Notes: a model not told the origin generated them from the letters alone. DNA of 11,911 nt from Neocallimastix lanati (nom. inval.) (GCA_016946835.1 JACVTC010000688.1:1-11911); one strand, 5' to 3'; shown: positions 1 through 11,911, counted from the stretch's first letter. Made by a program: numbers and translations.

Positions 1-54
1 TAATTTTTTTGCAAAAATATTTTAATAATAAATAATATATATATTTAATTGTAG

Positions 55-312
55 GATATCCACCATTTACAGCACCAACTATGGATGAAATATGGGGTAA
101 ATGTGTATAAATGGAAACAAGTTTTAGAAAGACAATTTATTTTGGTGAGGACGAAGAATTTAATTTGTCAGATGAATCATGGAATTTAATTACGAGGTAT
201 ATAATTTTATAATCGTTATATACATAATAGTTGAATAATATATAAAGATTTATATGTTCAATTTATTACATATATAATTAACAAAATAATATATATATAT
301 GTATATATTTAT

Positions 313-363
<51 letters not shown>

Positions 364-832
364 TAATTGCCGATAGATCTGAAAGAATATCATCTCTTAA
401 TCAACTTCAAGCCCATCCATTCTTCAAGAACCATATAAATTCACTGATTTAAGAACAGAAAGAGGTGCCATTCCACCATTTATTCCAAAATTAGAATCTG
501 ATATTGATACCACTTATTTTGATGATTTTAGTAATCCAAAAAATTTATTAATATATAAAGAGATTATGGAAAAACATGAAATGGATAATAAAAAAGTAGA
601 AAGTTGCAAGACATCAGAGGATAATACAAAAGTTGAAGCAAAAGATGGCAAAAATGGGCTTTTAAATAAATTAAAACCAAAAAATGGCATAGCCATTAAA
701 GGGTTATTTGGTAAAGGTGATAATAAAAAAGCTAAATCAGAAGTACCTGTTTTGAAACCAGAGGACGAGGAATTAAGAAAAGAATTTATAGGATTTACTT
801 ACAAACATAAAAATTTTAAAAGTAATAATTAA
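55..832 (+). CDS. NDR-family AGC Ser/Thr protein kinase, 3' part (last two exons)
   Basis: The 5' part lies outside the window. Exons are 55-196 and 362-832, joined at split codon AG|A; the acceptor is TTGTAG before 55 and the intron 197-361 is GT-AG. Visible sequence starts in the kinase C-lobe with GYPPFTAPTMDEIW, then W-K-Q-V-L-E-R, E-D-E-E-F-N-L-S-D-E-S-W-N-L and the arginine-anchored LIADRSERISSLNQLQAHPFF. The AGC tail follows (PPFIPKL, SDIDTTYFDDF). After a Lys/Glu-rich linker of about 65 residues comes a terminal hydrophobic motif, FIGFTYK, whose Thr codon is 797-799; in NDR/LATS kinases this Thr is the activating phosphosite. Tail and hydrophobic motif identify the NDR branch of AGC kinases, which act in cell polarity, cytokinesis and growth control. 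Which NDR paralogue this is cannot be decided here. Three single-base corrections are needed: one extra A in 99-101, one missing T in 136-138 and one missing T at 440-441. Without them, stops appear at 108-110 and 450-452. Everything else is conserved, so error is likelier than decay. Confidence 0.87.
314..360. repeat. T35-A12 homopolymer block inside kinase intron
   Basis: A run of 35 T (314-348) is followed directly by 12 A (349-360), ending one base before the splice acceptor base G361. The T run supplies an extreme polypyrimidine tract, but the A block sits between it and the AG. The two runs could pair as a hairpin. Run lengths are unlikely to be exact in the assembly. Confidence 0.85.
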
Positions 833-864
833 CGATTTTTTTTTTTTTTTTCAGAAAAAACTAA

Positions 865-4284
<3,420 letters not shown>

Positions 4285-5249
4285 ATGAAATTTCTTTACA
4301 GTATTTTATTTGCTACTTCTTTATTAAGTCAATATAAATTGGCTTCTTCAGCTGATTTTCCAACATGTAGTGGTTGTACTCTTTATGCTCAAAGTACTGA
4401 TAATAATAAATGGGGCTGGGAAAATAATAATTTCTGTAGAATTCCATCATCATGCAGTTCCAATGGTTCTAATAGTAACTCTGGACCTTCAGATTCATCT
4501 AATGATTCTAATAAGAAAACAACTACTACTGTCAAGAAAACTACTACTGTAGTTGCAGCTCCAACAAATTCTAATAATTCTAACAACAATAATAATAGCG
4601 ATAATAATAATAATACGAATAATACTGATAATAATAACAATAATAATGATGCTTCAAATAATAACAATAATAACAATGATGCTTCAAATAATAACAACAA
4701 TAATAATAATGATGCTACAAATAATAACAACAACAATGGTGACAACAATAATAACAATAGCAGTGAATCTAACAATAATAGTAACAATGGTGATAACAAC
4801 TCAAACAACAATTCAGAAAGTAACAATGGAAACAACAATGACAACAGTAATACAAACAATGATCCATCTACTACTATTGCCAACAACAATAATAACAATG
4901 TTAACGGTGGTGTTAAAATATGTTCAGATTGTGCTGCTGCAGCTACTGGTGGTGATGGTATTATTTACGGTTTTGAAAATGGATCTGTAAGTATTATGAA
5001 TTAATATATTAATTTTTTTCTATATAGATTACCTAAAATTAATATGATAAAAATATAAATTATTTCATTTTATTGAAAATAGTCTTGCCAAATTGATACT
5101 GTGAAGTGTGGTGGCAAATTTCTTCTGGTAATGTTGATGGAAACTCAATTAATACTAACAATCAAGATTCAGGAAGTTCAAGCATTGCTGTAAATTTCTA
5201 TATTACAATTGTTGCATTTATCTCTGCTTTAATTATTTACGGTTATTAG
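4285..5249 (+). CDS. Secreted, Asn-rich, probably GPI-anchored surface protein with two CBM10-like Cys modules
   Basis: Exons are 4285-4986 and 5083-5249, with a 96-bp GTAAGT...AAATAG intron in phase 0, giving about 289 residues. The start ATG follows A-rich sequence and opens a signal peptide (residues 1-23, cleavage expected after ASSA). Module 1 has C28-x2-C31-x19-C51-x5-C57 with WGWEN at 43-47. Module 2 has C213-x2-C216-x19-C236-x6-C243 with YGFEN at 228-232. The equal spacing shows they are homologous and confirms the intron. The WGWENN...C(R/Q)I...C pattern resembles CBM10 cellulose-binding modules and fungal dockerins, so carbohydrate or protein binding at the cell surface or matrix is inferred. 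Residues 60-207 form an Asn/Ser/Asp spacer using both AAT and AAC. The C-terminus is Ser/Gly/Asn-rich, then hydrophobic (IAVNFYITIVAFISALII) and ends five bases after a Tyr codon, typical of a GPI signal. One base is missing around 5107-5115. Uncorrected, the frame stops at 5191-5193 and loses the hydrophobic tail. Confidence 0.85.
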
Positions 5250-5915
5250 ATTTATTAATTTATTATTAATAATTTTAAAATAACTATTTTTATAATTTTT
5301 ATAATACTCATTAATATTTATAATGCAATTATGTATTTATGCTTAATAATATTTTATTAAAATCATTTTATTTATTCTATTTATGTAATAATTTTAAATT
5401 TATTTTATTGTTTTTAATTATATAACTCTATCAATTAAAAAAAATAAATAAATAAGATTATGTTTTTTTTAATAAGTAATATATATTCTTTTTTAGTAAT
5501 TTAAACATTACAAAAAAAAAAGAAAGCAATTTTATAAGTTTTAATAAATAGAATATATTACGATAAAAATATTATTTTAAGTTAACATTTTATTTAAATC
5601 AAATAAAGGCTAAAGGCTATAAATATATTTAAGATATATAAATAAAAGTAGTATTTACTTTATCAAAAGTATTTATTGAATTTAGTGGAAATGAACTTAA
5701 TAAAAACAGAATATATATAAAGTATTAAAGATAAATATTTTTAAAATATATATTTTTTTTATTGTATATATAAATTAATTATTAAATTTCGTTAAATTTT
5801 TATTATAATAAAGGTACTAAATAGATTATATATTTTATCTTTTATTATTTTTATAATTTAATTATCAAATTAAATAAATTGTTTAGTTTTATTCTATATT
5901 AGTAAATACTAATTC
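5250..5915. other. A+T-rich intergenic region and 3' flank
   Basis: This is the 3' flank of the surface-protein gene, with several AATAAA-type hexamers (for example around 5446-5455), none distinctive in such sequence. It holds a short direct repeat AAAGGCTAAAGGCTA near 5605-5619 and a 28-codon open stretch near 5642-5728 that reads like protein but lacks Met and splice context. No gene is supported. Confidence 0.65.
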
Positions 5916-6232
5916 TATCATTTAAATCAGTAAGACAGGCTAGCAGGGTCAATGACTCTAAGATTATAATTTCTTTCAGATAGTCAATTCAAACTCTATT
6001 TCAGATTAAGTAATGTGGAGGTGAGGATCGTTTCATAAGAACTTTTTTCTGAATTTATTCATACATTTTATTTTGAATATTACTTTTTATTTCATGTTAT
6101 ATTTTAAATATTATTATGTTCTAATTGGACTTATAATATTTATTTTTTAATTTATTATATTTTTAATAGAAAATATTCGTATAATTAATAAACTAATAAA
6201 TAAATAAAGAATAAAGTTAGCAATAAATGCTG

Positions 6233-6273
<41 letters not shown>

Positions 6274-6282
6274 CATTTAAAT
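5916..6282 (+). mobile_element. Retroposed insert with poly(A) tail and 12-bp target-site duplication
   Basis: The 12-mer TATCATTTAAAT occurs at 5916-5927 and, identically, at 6271-6282. Between the copies lies 5928-6236 followed by 34 A (6237-6270). An AATAAA at 6222-6227 lies 9 bases before the A run. G+C jumps exactly at the inner edge of the left repeat: 42 of the first 123 bases (about 34%) are G or C, against a much lower background. Target-site duplication, 3' poly(A) and a polyadenylation signal are the marks of LINE-type target-primed reverse transcription. The insert is therefore a processed retrocopy of a polyadenylated transcript or a 5'-truncated LINE, on the + strand. One frame is open from 5970 to a TAA at 6036-6038 (22 codons, including LYFRLSNVEVRIVS), then about 200 bases of A+T-rich, 3'UTR-like sequence precede the tail. 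The source gene or element is not recognised. Confidence 0.72.
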
Positions 6283-8450
6283 TAATAATATTATATACTA
6301 TTTTTAATAACCTAATCTAAAATAATAGATAGAACGATATTTATTTATACATATATTTAGTATTTTTTATTATTATTGTTTTATTAATTTCTTTTTTATT
6401 CATTTTTAAAAACACTACGTTAAAAATATATAGAAATTATAAAAATAAGATTATTTTTATCTATATTTTAATATAATTGAAAGTAAATGTGATATGTAAT
6501 TTATTAATTTCTATTAATTATTTATTTTTTTATAACATATTACAATTTAATCTTTAGTATTAGAAAAACAAAACCTTAACCAATATGGAGTTTAATTTTT
6601 TTTTTTAATATTTTTTTTTTATATATATTTTTTTTAAATTGTAATCAATTAAAAAAATCATTAATGACTTTGAAAATATAAAAAAAAAAATAATAATAAT
6701 TAGTTTTAAAAAAGTTTTTATATATATATTTTTTTTAATTTATATACACATAATAGTAATTGAACTTTTTATTTATTAATAAATAAATATAAATAAATAT
6801 ATATAAATATAAATAAATAAACAAAAAAGAAATAAATAAATAAATATACATTTAAATTTTATAGCTAAATAATTTAAATTTTTTATGCAAATGCTATAAA
6901 TATATATGAGCATATTTATAAAAACATTATGTAGAATTTTTTTTTTCTAAATGTATGATATATATAAAATTTTGTATAGAAAAATAAAAGTATAATATAA
7001 ATATTTTATTCATTTTGATATTGTTTAATAATAGTATCTTCGATTATTTTGTTATAGAAATTTTTATTATTTATATTATTTTCATGTATTTGTAAATTAT
7101 TATATTTATTGCATTATTGAATTTCACTTTTCAATAATTCAATTTGAAAAGTTAAAATATATATATCATTTGAATTATATGTTAAATTATTATTATAAAT
7201 GATAAAATATAATAATAATATATATATTAATATATATATTGGAAAAATTAAAGAATTCTAAAAGAAAGAATTTTTTAAATTTTAAAAGGTACAATATAAA
7301 TATTTTTTTATTATTTCTTGAATTGAAAATATAAATAATAGTAAATAATTTAATTAACATAAATCTTATTTCCTAAAACTTTAATTTTGGAATATTTATA
7401 TATGGAAATTTTTTAATTATAATAATTTACATGTGAATGATAAATAATATATTTCATAATTTTTTTTTTTTTTTAAAGATGTATCATTCATTTATTGTAG
7501 TTTAATAAGGTTTTATAACAAAATTAATTAAAATTTAACATTAATTAAAATATAATATGGTGGCTAAGTCACTTTTTTATTATCATTATAATAATAGCAA
7601 ATCATATAAATCATAATATACATACTTTTATATAAAAGTATGTATATATAAGAAATATAAACTATAAGAAAATCTATATATATATATATATATATATATA
7701 TTATGGATTTTCAATAACAATTAACATTCAATAATTTTTAGTATAAATGTACAAAATATTTATATTTATATTTTTATTTCTTTTTATTTATTTTCACATA
7801 TATCAAATTTTTTTTAAATATTATTTTTTTAATCATTTAGATTGAAATTAAAAAAGCCACATTTCTTAAATAATATAAATGTATATATTAAATACAAATT
7901 ACTAATAAATAATATAGTTATCTGTAACTGAAAAAAATTGAGCCTCATAATTAAATACAATAATTTTATTAATATTATATATTTTATTTTTAAAAATATA
8001 TGTATTTTTGTTTTAATATTAATTATAACCCTACTATTGTATATATATTTTTAATTATTTATTTATTTTTGTCCAATATTTATATTTATATATATATATA
8101 AAAAATGATATATATAACATTTTTTTTTTTTTTTTTTTTTTTATACTCTTTTTAATAATATATTCTAAGTTCCATTTAATAAAATATTATAAAAGGCTGA
8201 AATAAATAAAAAGGTTTTTTAAATAATCTTGTTATTTTATCTGTACATTAACAATAATAATAATAAATAAAATAATTATATAAATAAATAAATTATAATA
8301 GATTAAATAAATAACAATTAAATAAAAAAACATTTATTTCAAAAAAAAATATATATATATATAAAATATAAATATAATAATATTATACAAAAATTTTTGT
8401 TCTATTAAAACAAAATAAAACAAAAAAAAAAAAATAAAAATAAAAACAAA
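6283..8450. other. A+T-rich intergenic region, no supported gene
   Basis: The region is dominated by A/T runs and (AT)n, including a T run near 8120-8142 and (TA)n near 7675-7701. Items worth separate notice are a 32-bp perfect palindrome at 7616-7647, a 5-bp hairpin followed by six T at 7560-7578, a 9-bp inverted repeat (7126-7134 with 7144-7152), and a minus-strand nearly open stretch at 7006-7257. No RNA gene or protein gene could be supported. Confidence 0.65.
7616..7647. repeat. 32-bp perfect palindrome
   Basis: Each half reads ATATACATACTTTTAT from its outer end, with the centre between 7631 and 7632. All 16 pairs match, including two G:C pairs per arm, which simple (AT)n would not give. 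It could form a hairpin or cruciform, be a binding site, or be a tiny inverted-repeat element. No target duplication is visible. Confidence 0.8.
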
Positions 8451-8568
<118 letters not shown>

Positions 8569-8649
8569 TTAATAATAATAATTAACTATTGAATTAAAAT
8601 ATGTAAAACAATACTAATAAATAAATAAAAAAAATTAATACTAAATTGA

Positions 8650-8758
8650 TAATAATATATCTATTTTGTTTTATTTTATTATATTATATTTTGTTTTATT
8701 TTTTTATATTTATATTTTTTCATTTTTATTTTTATTTTTAACTTCATTCAAATTAGAG
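8650..8758 (+). promoter_or_regulatory. Possible core promoter: TATA-like motif plus T-rich leader
   Basis: An A+T motif around 8653-8660 (AATATATC) is followed by almost 90 bases that are nearly all T with scattered A and G. They end in TTCATTCAAATTAG directly before AGATG. A TATA box followed by an oligo(dT) stretch is the usual dictyostelid arrangement. The terminal pyrimidine-plus-TAG could instead be the acceptor of a 5'UTR intron. The base composition gives little specificity. Confidence 0.25.
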
Positions 8759-8912
8759 ATGTCTCGTAGAAGTGCTAGACTAAGTAAAAAGCAAAATGAT
8801 CTTTTCAAAGATTTACTTTTTACTTTAACTCCTGGTGTTGCCAATAGTTCAAATACAGAAAGTAAAATTACAAAGCAAGGGGGTAAAGTTCAAAGGATTT
8901 ATACTAAAAAGG

Positions 8913-8952
<40 letters not shown>

Positions 8953-9695
8953 TGAATTTATTATTTTTTTTAATTAATATTATAATAATAAAAATTATGA
9001 AATACGTGAAGTATTAATATAATTTATAATTATAATTTTTACAATATATTATATAATTAATATTATAACAGGTTAATTATGTTATTGCTTTAAAAAGGAA
9101 TTAACAGAATCAAAATTGCATTCAAAAATTTAAAAATGGTTTAGAGAATACAGAATGTAAAGTAGTTAGTGAAGATTTTATTGATGATTGTATTAAAGAA
9201 TCAAAAATTGTAGACGTTGAAAATTATTTATTGAAACCTTCAAGTGACGAAGATAGAGAAACACAAAAAAAAAAGGCTACTAAAAACAATAAAAATGAGC
9301 AAGAAGAAGAAAATGAAGAAGATGATAATAGTAAAGAAGAGAAAAATGTTACTAAAAAGAAGACTAAGAAAGAAAAAGAAGATGATGATAATGATGGTGA
9401 GAAAAAGAAAAAAGTTACAAAAAAGAACCCTAGAAAAGGAAAAGATGGAGATAATGGCGATGAAGAAAAAAAAAAGAAAACTACTGGTAAGAGAAAAAGA
9501 ACTACAAAGAAAGAAAAGAAGAGAAAGAAGATAAAGGTGATGTTATGGATATAGATGAAAAGGAAGAGGATGAGAACGAAGAAGAGGAGGAAGAAAAAGA
9601 AAAAATTGTTAAAGAAATAAGAAAAGGAAGAACTGTAAGTTATAATATTATTCTATTTATAGTTTTATTTTATATTTTTGTTATATATGTATATA

Positions 9696-9754
<59 letters not shown>

Positions 9755-11911
9755 TATATTATTATTATATAAATAGATTGTTCAAATATTAATATTTATT
9801 TAATTTTTATTAATATAATTATATTTAATTTATTAAAATCTTATCAATAACCTCAACATCAATAACTAATAATAATAATTATTCAGGTTGTCGATTCACT
9901 TGTTCCAAATAGTCAAGTTTGTATATTAACTTTATTATTAAACAATAAATATATATATATATTATTATTATTAATAATATTAATGTATTATTTATTTAAG
10001 GATTACCATGTTTATGAGGATGGCGATGAAATTTATGACGCTACTCTTAATCAAACAAACATTGCTAATAATAATAATAAGTTCTATAATCTTCAAATTT
10101 TGAAGAAAGATAACAATTCTTCAGGTTATTTCTTCTGGACAAGGTATATATAATATTAGTTATTAAGAGTAAAAAATATTTTATTTTATTGTATTTTTCC
10201 TTTTTTTTTTTTTCTGTATTATATAATGTATATTATATTTTTCTTTTTTAATTCATATAAAAATTTTTTAAAATATCATTATAAGATGGGGTCGTGTTGG
10301 TGAAAAAGGTCAAAATAACTTGTTAATTTGTAATAATAAAGATATGGCAATTTCTCGTTTTATGGCAAAGTTCAAGGATAAGGTTACTATTAATAAATTA
10401 TATATATTACAAGACTAATAAATTTAATTTGCTCTTAACCCTTATTCTATATATATAATCTTTATTAATATTTATGAAAAGACTGGTAATAATTGGGAAG
10501 ATAGAAAGAATTTTGTTAAAAAAAACAAAAAGTATTTCTTAATTGAACGTGATTATGGTGTAACAGAAGAAGAAGAAGAAAATATAAAAAAGAAGGCCAA
10601 AAAGGAAGAAAAAATTAATATTCCAGATTCAAAATTGGATGAAAGAGTTCAAAATCTTATTAAATTGATTTTTGATATTTCATTAATGGAACAAGAAATG
10701 GCAGAAATTGGTTACAATGGTATTTTTCAAATGTTTTTTATATTTTTGTTTTTATTTAATTGATTTTTATATAAAGTTTAATTAATTATTGTTTATATCA
10801 TAATAATGTGAAATATATATATTTTAAAAAATATTATAAATATATTAAATTATATATAATTAAATTATTTTAGCTAAAAAGATGCCGCTTGGTAAACTTA
10901 CAAAGGATCATATTAAAAAGGTATGAAAAAATAAAAATAATTAATTAATTAATTAATAATTGTAATGACCAAATAATAATATACTGTTATAATATATAGT
11001 TATTAATATAAAATTTAATCATTAATTCTATAAATGTAGAGTTTTGATGTATTAAAGAAATTAGATGATGAATTAAGTAAAGAGCAACCAAAACCGTAAA
11101 TAGTTTTTATGAATTTTTTTTTATTATTATTATTTTTATTATTTATTTATTTATTTATTTGATATATAATCTTTTTTCTAATGAAATATTTTTATCACTT
11201 TATTATTTTATTATTTTTTTATTTTATTAACTACAAAGAGCTTTGTTATCAGATTTAACATCTGAATTCTATACTATTATTCCACATGATTTGGTAGATC
11301 AAGACCTCCTGTTATTAATAATAAAGTATTACTTAAAAAGAAAATTGAGATGGTAGAATCATTGGCTGATATTCACATTGCTACTACTTTATTAAAGAAC
11401 CAAAAAGTCGAAATTACTGAAAATCCAATTGATACAAACTATAAATCATTGCATTGTAATCTTAGTCCATTAGATCATAAATCTGAAGAATTTGATATGA
11501 TTAATACTTATGTTAAAAACACACATGCAAAGACTCATTCTTGGTATGAACTTGAAATTGATGATGTATATATTGTTGATCGTGAAGGTGAAAAGGAAAG
11601 ATTCTTAGGTGATAAGTATCCAGATAAAAAGAGAAAGCTCTTATGGCATGGTTCCAGACTTACCAATTTTGTTGGTATTTTAAGTCAAGGTTTAAGAATT
11701 GCTCCACCTGAAGTAAGTTTATATATATATGTATATTTCTTATTTTTTTTTTTATAACTAAATAAAAATATATAAATACTTCGTAATTATCATTATTATT
11801 ATTATTATATTATTATTATTATTATTATTTTTGAACAAAACCAATTCATTTTTTAAAACAATAGGCTCCTGTTACTGGTTATATGTTTGGTAAGGGTGTA
11901 TACTTTGCTGA
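8759..11911 (+). CDS. Poly(ADP-ribose) polymerase: BRCT, WGR, PARP regulatory and catalytic domains (3' end cut by window)
   Basis: Nuclear DNA-damage-activated enzyme that transfers ADP-ribose from NAD+ to proteins. Ten GT-AG exons: 8759-8911, 9072-9634, 9887-9916, 10001-10143, 10286-10382, 10482-10719, 10874-10920, 11040-11095, 11239-11712 and 11865-11911+. The start chosen is MSRRSARLSKK; the in-frame extension upstream is only T-rich leader. Exons 1-2 encode a BRCT domain (LLFTLTPGVANS, ITKQGGKV, VVSEDFIDDCIKES). A linker of about 130 residues, rich in Lys/Glu/Asp with NLS-like GKRKR, follows. Exons 3-6 encode WGR (YHVYEDGDEIYDATL, WTRWGRVGEKGQ, TGNNWEDRKNF). Exons 6-9 encode the helical regulatory domain (MPLGKLTKDHI, SEFYTIIPHD). 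The catalytic part shows the NAD-binding His (LLWHGSRLTNF, codon 11647-11649) and Tyr (APVTGYMFGKGVYFAD, codon 11901-11903); the catalytic Glu lies beyond the window. No zinc fingers are present, unlike animal PARP1. Four base corrections are needed: missing A in 9092-9096, extra A in 9124-9128, missing A in 9514-9517 and missing T in 11290-11292. It resembles dictyostelid Adprt proteins; the paralogue is not assigned. Confidence 0.93.
9698..9754. repeat. (ATT)n microsatellite in PARP intron 2
   Basis: About 18 ATT triplets lie within the 252-bp intron 9635-9886. It is the same repeat type as the intergenic (AAT)n tracts but in the opposite orientation relative to transcription, so the sense strand of this intron is T-rich, as dictyostelid introns usually are. 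Confidence 0.85.
11790..11829. repeat. Interrupted (ATT)n tract in PARP intron 9
   Basis: A short ATT-rich tract broken once by ATATT lies in the intron 11713-11864, again T-rich on the sense strand. It has no coding meaning; the acceptor is AACAATAG before 11865. Confidence 0.75.

Noticed and set aside
514-696. Minus-strand frame opposite the kinase C-tail
   Set aside because: It overlaps the well-supported AGC tail coding on the other strand and shows no motif of its own.
829-852. Possible 3' splice site (T-run then CAG) just after the kinase stop, implying a longer kinase
   Set aside because: Using a donor near 821 would make an intron of about 30 bases and lead straight into TAA/AAT repeat. 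The protein already ends naturally after the hydrophobic motif.
4389-4898. Long minus-strand Leu-rich frame, and shifted plus-strand Ile/Thr-rich frames at 4370-4552 and 4553-4990
   Set aside because: These are shadows of the Asn-rich coding repeat. AAT/AAC runs read as ATT/GTT in other frames and lack stops for that reason alone.
5642-5728. 28-codon open stretch reading VFIEFSGNELNKNRIYIKY at its end
   Set aside because: It has no Met or splice signals and is of a length expected by chance on scanning this much A+T-rich DNA.
5939-6002. tRNA-like A-box (TAGCAGGGTC) and B-box-like (AATTCAAACTC) motifs, suggesting a tRNA-derived SINE
   Set aside because: The arms do not pair, the B-box lacks its GG, and a run of six T at 6042-6047 would stop Pol III well before the poly(A) tail. 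A Pol II transcript retrocopy fits better.
6019-6048. Resemblance of GAGGATCGTTTCATAAG to U3 snoRNA box A
   Set aside because: The match is partial, and no B, C or D boxes of the U3 3' domain follow; downstream is plain A+T-rich sequence.
8666-8758. N-terminal extension of the PARP protein to an upstream in-frame ATG
   Set aside because: The extra 31 residues are Phe/Leu/Ile/Tyr from a T-rich leader, unlike a PARP N-terminus. MSRRSARLSKK at 8759 is the natural start.
9244-9534. Met/Lys/Arg-rich frame in the PARP linker
   Set aside because: It is a shifted reading of the purine-rich linker; the frame continuous with BRCT and WGR is Glu/Lys-rich.

Overview
The window is extremely A+T-rich (well over 80% by eye). 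It carries long (AAT)n/(ATT)n and homopolymer tracts, many short A+T-rich GT-AG introns, an Asn-rich secreted protein, and genes of NDR-kinase and PARP type. Together these point to a social amoeba (dictyostelid) nuclear genome, probably close to Dictyostelium. The species call is inference from style and not from a marker gene.

Layout, all genes on the + strand. (1) Positions 55-832 hold the last two exons of an NDR-family AGC protein kinase: the end of the kinase domain, the AGC tail and the hydrophobic motif. (2) Positions 833-4284 are about 3.4 kb of A+T-rich intergenic DNA with an (AAT)35 tract. (3) Positions 4285-5249 hold a two-exon gene for a secreted, probably GPI-anchored surface protein: two small Cys modules with CBM10-like WGWEN...C signatures, separated by an Asn-rich spacer. 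(4) Positions 5250-8758 are A+T-rich intergenic DNA that contains the most striking non-genic object in the window, a 343-bp insert (5928-6270). It has a 34-A tail, a poly(A) signal and a perfect 12-bp flanking direct repeat, which is the signature of LINE-type retroposition. (5) Positions 8759-11911 hold a ten-exon poly(ADP-ribose) polymerase gene (BRCT, Lys/Glu-rich linker, WGR, regulatory domain, catalytic domain), cut by the window end just after the HGSR and GVYFAD motifs.

The three genes do not form an obvious pathway: growth/morphogenesis kinase signalling, a cell-surface or matrix carbohydrate-binding protein, and a nuclear DNA-damage enzyme. They are simply neighbours in tandem orientation.

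A quality warning applies to the whole window. All three genes need single-base frame corrections to read through (eight in total, seven in A or T runs). Conserved motifs continue perfectly on both sides of each break, so I read these as sequencing or assembly errors and not as pseudogenes.
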